A program made the translations under genes and the position numbers. This document shows positions 33,862 through 42,602 of a stretch of DNA of 64,000 nucleotides, in pieces (within the stretch, counting starts at the first letter, position 1; each line of letters begins with the position of its first letter). Under the pieces are notes generated by a model, which was given only the letters and a program-made list of their open reading frames with translations, did no database searches and was not told where the DNA came from. This DNA comes from JAJRRS01 sp965230275 (GTDB lineage: Bacteria > Planctomycetota > Phycisphaerae > Phycisphaerales > Phycisphaeraceae), in the NCBI GenBank assembly GCA_965230275.1, contig CBDDKO010000002.1, forward strand, positions 1,922,001 through 1,986,000, given 5' to 3'.

Positions 33862-34419
33862 ATGGATCAGCGGCGGGAATCACTCCAGACGATCTTGCAG
33901 GCTCACACCCCGGCGTGTGACGAGGAAGCGGTGCATCAGGGGCGCATGTTGGAACTGCTGACGACGGCGGGCGATCCGTTTTCGCGCGATCACTTTGAGC
34001 CGGGGCACTTCACCGCCAGCGGATTCGTGCTCTCGCCGGATGGCGACAGTGTGTTGCTGGTGCTGCACCGCAAGCTCGGGCGTTGGCTTCAGCCGGGCGG
34101 GCATGTTGATCCTGAAGATGGTGACCTGTTTGTCGCGGCCTGCCGGGAGGTGGCCGAGGAGACGGGGGTGTCGGGGCTGAAGCATGTCGACGGTGTATTT
34201 GATGTCGATATCCACCCGATCCCGGCACGGAAAATTGAGCCGGCGCACGAGCATTTTGATGTGCGGTTCCTGATGCGGTGCGAGGCCACCGACCTCACGA
34301 TCAGCGACGAGTCCCACGACGCGGCCTGGGTGCCGATCGCCGAGATTGATCAGCGGATGAGCGATCCCTGCGAGGCCCGGGTCATCCGGAAACTGCAGTT
34401 GCTGGGGTATGGGGTCTAG
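33862..34419 (+). CDS. Nudix hydrolase
   Basis: The 185-residue protein carries a Nudix box GGHVDPEDGDLFVAAC then REVAEETG, with a two-residue expansion relative to the consensus that is common in one subgroup. LVLHRKLGRWLQPGGHV and HFDVRFLMRCEA are typical strands. It would hydrolyse a nucleoside diphosphate linked to some other moiety; which one is not evident. The start at 33862 is preferred since upstream sequence is the repeat. A cluster of AGCCCGC-type palindromes follows. Confidence 0.88.
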   Translation: MDQRRESLQTILQAHTPACDEEAVHQGRMLELLTTAGDPFSRDHFEPGHFTASGFVLSPDGDSVLLVLHRKLGRWLQPGGHVDPEDGDLFVAACREVAEETGVSGLKHVDGVFDVDIHPIPARKIEPAHEHFDVRFLMRCEATDLTISDESHDAAWVPIAEIDQRMSDPCEARVIRKLQLLGYGV

Positions 34420-34709
34420 GGTCTGGTCAGAGTGGTTAGCGCTCGTTGGTTTGTGGTCAGCCAAGAAGCTCTAGCCCGCCCGCAACGCGGGCGCGGCCAG
34501 CTAACAGCCCCACACACCAATCATTCAACAACCCTCCCTCTTTTCCCTTCCCTTCTAACAGGCCGGTGGTAAAATATAGCTAGAGTCAGATGCCCGGCGC
34601 TTCCCGTTTAGAGGTGTTTTGGGGGCTTTGGTTCTCTGATCGGGTCACGTCTCGTTTGGGCGCAAACAACTTCATGTCCGGATTCGCTCCATGCAGGAAG
34701 GAGACCGCC
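34420..34709. other. Intergenic stretch with short palindromes
   Basis: The 290 bases between the Nudix and YbaK-like genes contain a GCCCGC-AACGCGGGC hairpin near 34477-34493 and an AT-rich GTAAAATATAGCTA stretch (34567-34581) that could be a promoter region. No reading frame is supported. Confidence 0.35.
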
Positions 34710-35183
34710 ATGCCCGTCAAACGACTACGCGAGTATTTGGACAGTCACGGTGTGAAGTACGTGGTGCTCAGCCATTCCCCGGCGTACACGGCCCAGGAGA
34801 TCGCGCGGGCCGCGCACGTGCCGGGCCAGGAGATGACCAAAACCGTCATGGTCCGACTGGACGGCGAGTTGGTCATCATCGCGATGCCGGCCCCGGCGAA
34901 GGTGCGGTTCGATCTGCTGCGTGACGCCAGCGGGGCCGAGCAGGTGGAACTGGCGCGCGAGCGCGACTTCGCAGAGCTGTTCCCCGGCTGCGAGCTGGGC
35001 GCGATGCCGCCGTTCGGCAACCTCTACGAGGTCCCGGTGATTGTCGACGAATCCCTGGCGCACGATGAAGAGATCTGCTTCAACGCCGGCACGCACACGG
35101 AGTTGATCCGCATGTCGTACGCCGACTTTGATGCCCTGGTTAAGCCGACGGTGATGCGCCTCAGCGAGCACATCACAGCGTGA
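34710..35183 (+). CDS. YbaK/EbsC-family aminoacyl-tRNA deacylase
   Basis: The 157-residue stand-alone editing domain hydrolyses mischarged aminoacyl-tRNA in known relatives. Family marks are VKYVVLSHSPAYTAQEIARAAHVPGQEMTKTVMVRLDG, with the conserved Lys in the active-site groove, GAMPPFGNLYEVPVIVDESL and CFNAGTHTELIRMSYADF. AGGAAGGAG lies just upstream of the ATG at 34710. Which tRNA is edited (Pro, Ser, Ala) is not clear. A REP-like pair follows the gene. Confidence 0.92.
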   Translation: MPVKRLREYLDSHGVKYVVLSHSPAYTAQEIARAAHVPGQEMTKTVMVRLDGELVIIAMPAPAKVRFDLLRDASGAEQVELARERDFAELFPGCELGAMPPFGNLYEVPVIVDESLAHDEEICFNAGTHTELIRMSYADFDALVKPTVMRLSEHITA

Positions 35184-35206
35184 TCTCATGACTGACCATG
35201 CAAACC

Positions 35207-35294
35207 GTTTAGCGGCGGATCGGAGATCCGCGCGGGGTGTATCCGCGTAAACCGTTAATCGATACACACGGCGATCTGCGATCGCCCGCTAAAC
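35207..35294. repeat. REP-like inverted pair, copy 4
   Basis: GTTTAGCGGCGGATCGGAGATCCGCGCG at the left and inverted GTTTAGCGGGCGATCGCAGATCGCCG at the right face outward, with a spacer containing another short inverted repeat. It lies in the convergent gap between the YbaK-like and CPBP genes. Confidence 0.85.
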
Positions 35295-35313
35295 GGCATA
35301 CAACCCCCTCTGC

Positions 35314-36003
35314 CTACCCCGCGAAGATCAGCTTGTAGCCGATCATGAAGATGACCACGTCGGCGAAGACGTGGCTGATGTAGGCGGCGTAGATGTTGCG
35401 GTATGTGAGGTAGATCCAGGACCAGGTCGCCCCGCCGACGAAGACGCCCACGGACCCGAGGAGCGTGATGCGCCAGTCGAAGTAGGCGGCGAGTGCGATG
35501 ATGTGGTGCAGCGTGAAGAACACGCCCGAGAAGATGACGGCCGGCCAGCGGGGCATGAGCCGTTCGCAGCGTGTGAAGACGAACCACCGCCAGACGTACT
35601 CTTCCATCAGTGAGTTGAACGTGCACCAGTAGACCGCGCCGAGGAGGTACTTCATCGGCGAATCCAGCCCGACCTCGATCGCCTTATCGCTGACGACCTG
35701 TGTGTCGATCCAATGCCCGAACAGGAAGTAGCCCGCGCCGATCAGCAGGAAGATCGCGATGCCGGTGACAACGCCGGCGGCCATACCCTTGCCGGTCGGC
35801 TTTGGGATCGTCGGTCGCTGTTTATCGACGAGGATGAGCCAAACCAGCGGCAGGCCAATCAGCCAGGCCTTGCAGAACCCGAAAACGCCCTTGCCGATGA
35901 ACGTCCCCGGCGAGCCGTACGCCGCGAACCAGATGCCGATGCTGGCCGAAGGAACCAGCAGGATCAGTGCGAGCAACGCGTTGCGCTTGGTCGTGTCGGA
36001 CAT
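35314..36003 (-). CDS. CPBP-family intramembrane glutamic endopeptidase
   Basis: The roughly 229-residue membrane protein has about seven hydrophobic helices. The catalytic set of the CAAX/bacteriocin-processing family is visible: EEYVWRWF (Glu-Glu-x3-Arg), FTLHH and SHVFAD. Such proteins cleave within the membrane; some process bacteriocins or act in self-immunity, but no bacteriocin gene is nearby. ATGs at 36003 and 36012 are both possible and neither has a Shine-Dalgarno. Confidence 0.88.
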   Translation of the reverse strand: MSDTTKRNALLALILLVPSASIGIWFAAYGSPGTFIGKGVFGFCKAWLIGLPLVWLILVDKQRPTIPKPTGKGMAAGVVTGIAIFLLIGAGYFLFGHWIDTQVVSDKAIEVGLDSPMKYLLGAVYWCTFNSLMEEYVWRWFVFTRCERLMPRWPAVIFSGVFFTLHHIIALAAYFDWRITLLGSVGVFVGGATWSWIYLTYRNIYAAYISHVFADVVIFMIGYKLIFAG

Positions 36004-36033
36004 GAACGTCATTTATACCGTAAATCCCGAAGA

Positions 36034-36211
36034 AGATTCACCACAGAGGACACAGAGGCGCAGAGAAGAACAAGACGATCCGGCAGATTACAGTGATTAC
36101 ACAGATTCCAAACTAGTAGGACTCAGGTCCTAATCTGTGTCATCTGCGAAATCTGCGGATACTTCTTCATTGTGTTTGCTCTGTGTTCTCTGTGTTCTCT
36201 GTGGTGAATCT
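36034..36211. repeat. Composite palindrome with CACAGAG and AATCTGTG arms
   Basis: Outer arms TTCACCACAGAGGACACAGAG and CTCTGTGTTCTCTGTGGTGAA pair, as do inner arms CAGATTACAGTGATTACACAG and CTGTGTCATCTGCGAAATCTG. It lies between two minus-strand genes and shares its outer arms with the element at 24121-24271. Confidence 0.8.
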
Positions 36212-36292
36212 CTGCACAAAAAAAAGCACGGCCCAGGCAGAGGATGCACTGAGCCGCACTCGATCAGGGGCTTTTTGATTGTCGGCCGCGGC

Positions 36293-36829
36293 TTACTCAG
36301 CCAGAGCGACTGGGCCTTTGTCGACCTTGGGGGTCAACGGCATGGGGGCCGGGGCCTGGGGAGCCTGCGGGGCCCGACGCTGCATGTAGTCCGGGCGGAG
36401 CAGGATGGCCCGGGGCATGATCATCTTGCGCTGCGGCTTGACCTGAAGGTCACGGCGGATGACATACGCGGTGTCCTGAGCGGTCATGGCTTTGTATGCC
36501 CGCTGCGCCCGCATGATGCTGTGGCCGTCGTCGATCCCGCCGGTGGTCCGGCCGTAGTTACGGTCCGGGTCGACGAAGATCGGCTGGTTGCCCATCTGCA
36601 GCTGGATGACCTCGGGTTCGGGCATGTCATGCTGGGTCTTCAGGCCCACCACGTCACGTCGAACCGTGCTTATCTGAATCAACTCATGCGCGGGTCGGTC
36701 CTGATGCATGGGCACCACGAGACCGGGCTCGGCTCGGCCGATGACCGAGACCTCACCGCCGGCCAGCGCGGGTAATGCGAGCCCACCGAGCGCAAGACAG
36801 CTAATTACAACTTCCCTGAAACGGATCAC
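36293..36829 (-). CDS. Secreted protein of unknown function
   Basis: The 178-residue protein begins with GTG at 36829, supported by AGGAGAG 7 bases upstream. Its signal is VIRFREVVISCLALGGLALPALAG. The mature part includes VVPMHQDRPAHELIQISTVRRD, PEPEVIQLQMGNQPIFVDPDRNYG and a Pro/Ala/Gln-rich end (RRAPQAPQAPAPMPLTP). No domain is recognised. It is not linked to the MFS gene, which is divergent 454 bases away. Confidence 0.7.
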   Translation of the reverse strand: MIRFREVVISCLALGGLALPALAGGEVSVIGRAEPGLVVPMHQDRPAHELIQISTVRRDVVGLKTQHDMPEPEVIQLQMGNQPIFVDPDRNYGRTTGGIDDGHSIMRAQRAYKAMTAQDTAYVIRRDLQVKPQRKMIMPRAILLRPDYMQRRAPQAPQAPAPMPLTPKVDKGPVALAE

Positions 36830-37283
36830 AGGCGTCTCTCCTTCCGGCTCCGGGCGGCTTGCCTGAAGCACGCTGGGCGGGTCCCTCAACCCAATCAGCG
36901 TTCGACTCTCTTTGCCTCTCGCAGACGGCGTGATCCGGCCTAAACAACAACGGCCGGCACCGAAACTCCTCCGAGTGACGTGAATACTCTTGCAACCCTC
37001 GTGCCACGGCCGCCCGGACGGGCCCGCAGCTAATAATCCGCTATCTGGCAGTATTTTAGGCACGCTATTGCCCCCGGGACCACCGGTCCGTCTGTAACGG
37101 ATTGATGCGGGCACGCAACATCCCAGGACGCCCTGTCGCACCTACCCAACACCCTTGCCGGCCTGGATTTGCACACCTGCGAGATGGACCTAAGATGCGC
37201 GCCCAATTGCCCCGCATCTACACCCCAAACTGATAATCCCCCCGCCGGTCGCGGGCCTGATGTATCCGTAAGAGCCCGTCGCC
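36830..37283. other. Divergent promoter region without recognised genes
   Basis: These 454 bases separate two divergent genes. An AGATGCGCGCCCAATTGCCCCGCATCT hairpin (37191-37217) lies 67 bases upstream of the MFS start; it is tRNA-like in outline but no cloverleaf can be built. No promoter of good quality is seen. Confidence 0.35.
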
Positions 37284-38816
37284 ATGGCACAAAACACGAA
37301 CCAGCCCCGCCCCGCCCTGCTGCGGGCACGCACCCGCACGGGCCAGAGCCTGTCGCTGCGGCAGCAGCTGGCGTTCGCGCTGTATGCCTGGACGTTCGGC
37401 TCGTTCTGGCTGTGGGCGATCACCGGCGCGGCGATGACACGATTCAGCCAGGCGCTGGGGCTGCCCGAGTGGGGCTTCGGTGTGTTGGCGACACTGCCCT
37501 TTGCCGGCACGCTGCTGCAGGTCCCGGCCGGGTATCTCATCGAGAAGTTCGGCAAACGCAAGCAGGCGTTCCTGTGGTTGTGCGGGATCGGCCGGCTGAT
37601 GTGGGTGGTGACCGCGATGATCCCCTGGCTGCTGCCCGGCGCGCAGGACTGGTGGTGGCCGACGATGCTGCTGCTGATCTTTTTCAGCTGGGCGTTGATG
37701 CAGGCGTCGGGCCCGGCGTGGATGAACTGGATGTCCGACGTGATCCCGCGTCGGATCCGCGGCCGGTACTTCGGGGTGCGCAACCAGATCGGCCAACCGA
37801 TCGGGCTGCTCACCACGCTGGGCATCGGCTACGCGCTTAATCAAGCGAGCCTGGTGCAGGACACGCACCCGGACATCATGATCAAGGTCACCAGCGCGAT
37901 CCTCGGCGTTGCTGGGTTCGTTGGGTTTCTGGACATCCTCTGCTTCCGCTTCGTCGATGACCCGGTCAAACACCACGAGCCCAGCCCACACGGCCTGATG
38001 CAGATGATGCTCAAGCCGATGAAGGACAAGGCGTTTCAACGCTTCCTGGTGTTCAACTTCATCCTGATGCTGGCGATCGGTTGGGTCGGTCAGTACATCT
38101 GGCTGTACCTGTTCGATGTGCTGGGCTGGTCGGACATGAAAGCCAACGTGTTGCTGCTGGGTGTGCCGCTGATCCTGCGGACGGTGAGCTTCGTGATCTG
38201 GGGGAAGCTGATCGACCGCCTGGGCAAGAAGCCGGTCATGCTGATCGTCGGCTGCCTGAGCATGGCGGACACGATCGGGTGGCTGGTCATCGGTGGCGGC
38301 GAGAACCAGTTGGGGCACATCGGCATCGTGTACGTCGTGGCCGGCTACTTGTTGGTGCTGGTTTCGCACACGGCGTGGCCGGGGATGGAACTGGCGAACT
38401 TCAACTTCATCCTGGACATGTCCGGCGGCGGCCGCGGCAAGGACCGGGCCGGGGGCGCTGCATATGTGGCGGTGAACTCGATCGCGGTCGGGCTGGGCGG
38501 GGTGTTGTCGGGGCTGCTGGGCGCGTTGGTGGCGGGGCGTTTGAGCGACTGGCGTCAGCCGCTGCCGGTGATGGACATCGAGCTGACGTATCACGGCGTG
38601 CTGCTGATCGGGATGGCGGCGCTGAAGGGGGTGGCGCTGTTCTGGCTGATGGGCCTGCACGAACCCCGGGCGGTGGGCACGCGTGATGCGATCCGGTACA
38701 TGACCACGTCGTTGTACTCGAACGTGCGCCAGGCGGTGCTGATGCCGACGCGGATGGTCGGCCATGCGGCTCGATGGAGCTACAAGATCACCCCGACAAA
38801 GACCCGTCGGAAGTAG
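37284..38816 (+). CDS. Major facilitator superfamily transporter
   Basis: The 510-residue protein has 12 predicted hydrophobic helices. The family loop signature is seen in GYLIEKFGKRKQAFLW (between helices 2 and 3) and again, in its second-half version, in GKLIDRLGKKPVMLI. Phe/Trp-rich helices (FGSFWLWAITG, DWWWPTMLLLIFFSWAL) are notable. A conserved DVIPRRIRGRYFGVRNQIGQPIG suggests the group of planctomycete MFS proteins of unknown substrate. No catabolic genes accompany it. ATG at 37284 is close after AGCCCGTCGCC, a poor ribosome site. Confidence 0.88.
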   Translation: MAQNTNQPRPALLRARTRTGQSLSLRQQLAFALYAWTFGSFWLWAITGAAMTRFSQALGLPEWGFGVLATLPFAGTLLQVPAGYLIEKFGKRKQAFLWLCGIGRLMWVVTAMIPWLLPGAQDWWWPTMLLLIFFSWALMQASGPAWMNWMSDVIPRRIRGRYFGVRNQIGQPIGLLTTLGIGYALNQASLVQDTHPDIMIKVTSAILGVAGFVGFLDILCFRFVDDPVKHHEPSPHGLMQMMLKPMKDKAFQRFLVFNFILMLAIGWVGQYIWLYLFDVLGWSDMKANVLLLGVPLILRTVSFVIWGKLIDRLGKKPVMLIVGCLSMADTIGWLVIGGGENQLGHIGIVYVVAGYLLVLVSHTAWPGMELANFNFILDMSGGGRGKDRAGGAAYVAVNSIAVGLGGVLSGLLGALVAGRLSDWRQPLPVMDIELTYHGVLLIGMAALKGVALFWLMGLHEPRAVGTRDAIRYMTTSLYSNVRQAVLMPTRMVGHAARWSYKITPTKTRRK

Positions 38817-38927
38817 GCCCTGTGGCGTCTGTAGGGGCTACAATGGCCCGTGCCCGGTCGGAGCCAGTTGACGGGGAACCCGGGCGACACTGATGCGTCT
38901 GAACAAGGCAGCAAAGGAGGTTATGCC

Positions 38928-39542
38928 ATGATGAATCGATCAACACGGATGGGGCTGATGCTGGCGCTCGGGGCGCTGGTGATGGTCGCCGGGGGCTGCG
39001 TCAGCGACCGGGGCAGTTCAGGCGGACGGATCGGGATCCACGAGACGACCGAGCCGGAGTGGGATTCGTCCAAGGTTCAGCCGGTCTCACTGGTAGAGTT
39101 CAGCGACCAGGCCGCAGGAAGGATCGTCGAAGACCTGGTGCTGCTGCCGCGGATCCGGGACGAGGCCGGGCGCGTCACCGTGATCCTCGGGGACATCAAC
39201 AACAAGACGGGGATCGTCAGCTCGACGGAGTTTGAGGTCGTCACCGCCCGCCTGCGCAACAAGCTGATCAACAGCGGCCCGGCCCGCGGTACGATGCGGT
39301 TTGTAGAGCGTCGGGCGCGGATGCAGGACCTGGCGGCGCGTGAGGCCGTGGCCGAGGGCGAGTTCGTGGCCGACCCGCCGAACTACGATCCCCAGACGAC
39401 CTACGCGCTGAACGGCGACTTCTACCGCATCAGCCGGGGCGAGACGCATCAGTACTACATGGAGGTGCAACTCGTTCACTTCGCGAGCAACGAGATCGTC
39501 TTCTCCGACCGCTACGACGCGAAGCACTCGACGAAAGACTGA
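38928..39542 (+). CDS. LpoB-like lipoprotein (penicillin-binding protein activator family)
   Basis: The 204-residue protein has a lipoprotein signal, MMNRSTRMGLMLALGALVMVAGGC, with the lipobox ending at Cys24. The body holds VSLVEFSDQAAGRIVEDLV, VTVILGDINNKTGIVSS and FYRISRGETHQYYMEVQLV, the CsgG-like fold of LpoB/COG3417, which in enterobacteria crosses the periplasm to stimulate PBP1b. AAAGGAGG is a near-perfect ribosome site. It opens an apparent operon of four lipoproteins with a COG3014-like and a YcfL-like gene, the same set found in some gammaproteobacteria. The PBP target here is unknown. Confidence 0.85.
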   Translation: MMNRSTRMGLMLALGALVMVAGGCVSDRGSSGGRIGIHETTEPEWDSSKVQPVSLVEFSDQAAGRIVEDLVLLPRIRDEAGRVTVILGDINNKTGIVSSTEFEVVTARLRNKLINSGPARGTMRFVERRARMQDLAAREAVAEGEFVADPPNYDPQTTYALNGDFYRISRGETHQYYMEVQLVHFASNEIVFSDRYDAKHSTKD

Positions 39543-39552
39543 ACAGGCGAAC

Positions 39553-40197
39553 ATGCACGCCTTACGTACCCATCGTGGCACCAGCCGCCGGCTGCCAGCC
39601 GGCGCGTCCACGCGCGACCCGGCGGGTCGCGGCTATTGTCTGTGCGCGATCGTCTGCTGCCTGTTCATACTACCCGCCTGCGAATCCAAGCCCGTCGGGG
39701 AATCGACGCGCCTGACGATCGACGACGTCGAGGCGATGACACACGAGATGTCTCAGAGCCTGCTGACGAGCGGTGTCTTTTCCAAGCGCAACGCGGCCAG
39801 TGAGCCGTGGACCGTGACGATCGACAAGGTGCTGAACCTCTCCGACGAGGTGATGACCGAAAACGAGCAGTGGTCGATCATGGCCCAGGTGCGCGGGTCG
39901 GCATCGCTCACGACCCTCTATGACACCTGGAACGTACGTTTCGCGATCCCGCCGGAGCGTGCCGCATCGCTCAAAGGTGACCTTGGCGCACTCGAATTAA
40001 GGGGAAGCTTCTGGGAAGGCCGCAAGGTAACACACACCATGACCGCGACCTTCCGCTCGATCACCCGGGCCCAATCGAAGCAGCGCAGCGACCTGTATTA
40101 CTGTGAGTTCGACCTGCAGGACCTGAGCACGGGCGAGACGCTGTGGAGCGACCGCTTCGAGTTCAAGCGGCAGGCGAGGGGGCACGTGTGGGACTAA
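39553..40197 (+). CDS. Second lipoprotein of the LpoB-like operon
   Basis: The 214-residue protein starts 10 bases after the previous stop. An unusually long, Arg-rich N-region of about 28 residues precedes the hydrophobic CLCAIVCCLFILPAC, whose final Cys (residue 43) is a lipobox. The mature part, ESTRLTIDDVEAMTHEMSQSLLTSG and YYCEFDLQDLSTGETLWSDRFEFKRQ, resembles the preceding LpoB-like protein in layout (LTIDDVE...; ...GETLWSDRFE versus NEIVFSDRYD), so the two may be diverged duplicates. The Arg-rich N-region comes from a GC-rich palindrome (CCGGCTGCCAGCCGG), so the true start may differ, but no better ATG is found. Confidence 0.75.
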   Translation: MHALRTHRGTSRRLPAGASTRDPAGRGYCLCAIVCCLFILPACESKPVGESTRLTIDDVEAMTHEMSQSLLTSGVFSKRNAASEPWTVTIDKVLNLSDEVMTENEQWSIMAQVRGSASLTTLYDTWNVRFAIPPERAASLKGDLGALELRGSFWEGRKVTHTMTATFRSITRAQSKQRSDLYYCEFDLQDLSTGETLWSDRFEFKRQARGHVWD

Positions 40198-40219
40198 ACG
40201 CGACTCAACAAGCCTACCC

Positions 40220-40293
40220 GTTTAGCGGGCGATCGCAGATCGCCGCGTGGATTGCCTGTTGCCGACGTGCGGATCTGCGATCCGCCGCTAAAC
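40220..40293. repeat. REP-like inverted pair, copy 5, inside the lipoprotein operon
   Basis: GTTTAGCGGGCGATCGCAGATCGCCGCG at the left and inverted GTTTAGCGGCGGATCGCAGATCCGC at the right face outward, the reverse of the order in copies 1 and 4. It ends 8 bases before the ATG of the COG3014-like gene and leaves no room for a normal ribosome site. Confidence 0.9.
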
Positions 40294-40301
40294 GTACTGT
40301 G

Positions 40302-41996
40302 ATGTGGGTGGTATTCCTATGTATGGTCGGCTGCCAGGAGCCGATGAAAACGCCGTACGCCGCGCTGGCCAGAGGTGACTACGCCCGGCCGCGCACGGAA
40401 ATCCAGCAGCACATGCAGCCCAAGCGATCCGACCGGGCGTACCTGCTGGACCGGATGCGCGTCGGCGTCCTCACGCTGGCGGACGGATACCCCGAATCAG
40501 CGCAAACCATCTTCGAGTCAGTCTACGACGTCCTGCGCACACAAGGTATCAACCGCGACAAGACGGTCGCCTCGGTCGTACTGAACGAAGACGTGAAGGT
40601 CTGGAAGGGCGAGCCGTTCGAGCAGGCGTTGGCCATGTCGTACTACGCGATGACGCAGGCCGAGCTTGGCTCGTGGGACAACACGCGGGCGGCGGCGAAT
40701 AGTTCTCTGTTCGCCTTGCGCGACTTCGGCGAGGACGAGGACGGCAAGCGGATCGATACCTACGAAATCGCTCGCCGTGCGGTGGAGTACGAACGCGCGA
40801 TCGAAGCGGGCGACTCACCCGAGGAAGCCTTGAAGAAAGCGAACTACATCGACCACGGCTACGCGGTGCGTGACTCGGACTTCACGCTCGGCTATCTGCT
40901 GGCGGGCATCGCCAACCAGCAGCTCGGCCGGCTCGATGAAGCGGACGACCACTTCCTGCGCGTGCTGGAACTAAACGAAGACCTGGACCGCCTGGTGCAA
41001 GCTCTGCGTGATAACCAGTACAACACGATCCTCGTCGTCAGCCACGGCCTCGGGCCACGCAAGGAAGGCTACGGCCCGGACAACGCGCTGGCACGCTTCG
41101 CGCCGCGCTTCGCCAGCGACAACAGCAAGCTGCGCGTGCGGATCGGGTCGGGCCCGCAATCGAGGATGTACCCGGTGGTGACCGACGTGAACACCATGGC
41201 CGGGGACCACATGTGGAACAACATGGAAGACGTCCGCTCCGCCAAGAGCACCATCGGCACGGTGATGCTTGTCGGTGGTCTGATCGCGACGGACTACGGG
41301 GCATCGAACAGCGGCAACGACGACGCCGTCATCATCGGCCTTAGCGCGATGCTGGCCGGGGCCGCGCTCAAGGCAGGGGCTCATGTGGATACGCGGTTCT
41401 GCGACGTGATGCCCCAGCGGTTCTATGTCGTCCCGCTCTACCTGTCCGACCCGAATCAGGCGATCACGCTGGACGTGGAGGGCCGGTCGTCGTCGAAGCT
41501 GGTCCTGACCGGGCTGGGGCCACCCGGGCCGATGTCGATCGGCAAGGCGCAGCTGCGATACGTTCGGCTGGTCAGCAACCGTTCCAACGCCCCCCCACCC
41601 GCTTGGGCGACCTCCGGCCGGGTGTACTACGGCAATCCCTACACGCCCGAACACACCAAGACGCCTTACATCCTCGGGGGCAACGACGTCAGCCCGCCGA
41701 CCCAGCGTGTGCTCGACCGGTATCACCGCATGGGTGAGTTGACCGGCCTGACGCTCGCCGACCTCAACGAGCTGTACCGCTCTGAAGGGATCACGTTCTC
41801 GACCGAGGACCAGCACGGCTACGCCGACCGACACCTGCTGGAAGGCGGACGCTCGCTGGTCGCCCCGCTGCCGGGCACCACAGGCTTCGCCCGCTTGTTC
41901 GGCCAGGTACACCCGGCCTATGAACCCAGGTCCGACCGTGTCGCTGAACCTAAAATCAAGCAATCCGACGCAATGCCACAAGGAGACTCGCCATGA
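40302..41996 (+). CDS. COG3014-like TPR lipoprotein
   Basis: The 564-residue protein starts MWVVFLCMVGCQEP, a very short lipoprotein signal ending at Cys11. Residues 20-230 look like TPR helices (YLLDRMRVGVLTLADGYPESAQTIFESVY, LGYLLAGIANQQLGRLDEADDHFLRVLEL). A beta-rich part with NTILVVSHGLGPRKEGYGP follows. The TPR layout and neighbours match COG3014, found next to LpoB and YcfL homologues in some gammaproteobacteria. The REP pair just upstream may have shortened the original N-terminus or ribosome site; in-frame reading continues upstream through the repeat. It overlaps the next gene by ATGA. Confidence 0.75.
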   Translation: MWVVFLCMVGCQEPMKTPYAALARGDYARPRTEIQQHMQPKRSDRAYLLDRMRVGVLTLADGYPESAQTIFESVYDVLRTQGINRDKTVASVVLNEDVKVWKGEPFEQALAMSYYAMTQAELGSWDNTRAAANSSLFALRDFGEDEDGKRIDTYEIARRAVEYERAIEAGDSPEEALKKANYIDHGYAVRDSDFTLGYLLAGIANQQLGRLDEADDHFLRVLELNEDLDRLVQALRDNQYNTILVVSHGLGPRKEGYGPDNALARFAPRFASDNSKLRVRIGSGPQSRMYPVVTDVNTMAGDHMWNNMEDVRSAKSTIGTVMLVGGLIATDYGASNSGNDDAVIIGLSAMLAGAALKAGAHVDTRFCDVMPQRFYVVPLYLSDPNQAITLDVEGRSSSKLVLTGLGPPGPMSIGKAQLRYVRLVSNRSNAPPPAWATSGRVYYGNPYTPEHTKTPYILGGNDVSPPTQRVLDRYHRMGELTGLTLADLNELYRSEGITFSTEDQHGYADRHLLEGGRSLVAPLPGTTGFARLFGQVHPAYEPRSDRVAEPKIKQSDAMPQGDSP

Positions 41997-42427
41997 CACG
42001 ACCACACACTCTGCTCACCGCGCTGGCCGTTGGGTCCTGCCTGCTGGCCGGATGTCAGGCCGGCAAACCCCCCGCCGCCGCCAAGCCCGATCCCGTCGCA
42101 CCGGTCGGCTACCCGCAGATCGCCACGGAGGGCAACCTCGGCGACTTCCTCTACTACGCCAAGCCGATCGTCCGCATGCAGGACGGGTCCGGGGGTAATT
42201 CCGGGGGGGAACTGATGAAGGTCACGGTGCCGCTACGGCTGGCGGACGATAAGCCGGTCAACGCCCAGTACCGCTTCAGCTTCCTGGGGGCGGACGGGGC
42301 CCCGGTGGATAACGAGATGGACTGGCGATTCATGGTCCTGCCGCCACGGCTACAGGTCTTCATGGAGGCCACCGCCACCGAGCCGGGGGCACGGGACTGG
42401 CGTCTGGAGGTCAGACCGGCGAAGTAG
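41993..42427 (+). CDS. YcfL-like (DUF1425) lipoprotein
   Basis: The 144-residue protein has signal LLTALAVGSCLLAGC with lipobox Cys21. The mature part shows MKVTVPLRLADDKPVNAQYRFSFLGADG and MDWRFMVLPPRLQVFMEATA, the DUF1425/COG5633 pattern of E. coli YcfL, which is encoded beside lpoB there. Its start overlaps the previous stop by 4 bases and has an AGGAG, so it is translationally coupled. It closes the four-gene lipoprotein operon. Confidence 0.8.
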   Translation: MTRPHTLLTALAVGSCLLAGCQAGKPPAAAKPDPVAPVGYPQIATEGNLGDFLYYAKPIVRMQDGSGGNSGGELMKVTVPLRLADDKPVNAQYRFSFLGADGAPVDNEMDWRFMVLPPRLQVFMEATATEPGARDWRLEVRPAK

Positions 42428-42602
42428 TGAGATGCGATAACTGCTTAAATGGGGGCTATTAACAGGCAACGGCAGGCCCCAGACCACAGCCGATCCGGCT
42501 CCGCCTGTGGCACGGTGTCGCGTTGCATTCCCCCGGCGACCTGCTACACTACCCGGCTCGATATCAGCCAAAGACGCCCCCCAGAACACGCAGGATATAC
42601 CC

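Noticed and set aside
37169..37236. tRNA-like hairpin upstream of the MFS gene
   Set aside because: One stem (AGATGCG/CGCATCT) and a T-loop-like GTGTGCAAATCC on the minus strand, but acceptor and anticodon stems cannot be formed.
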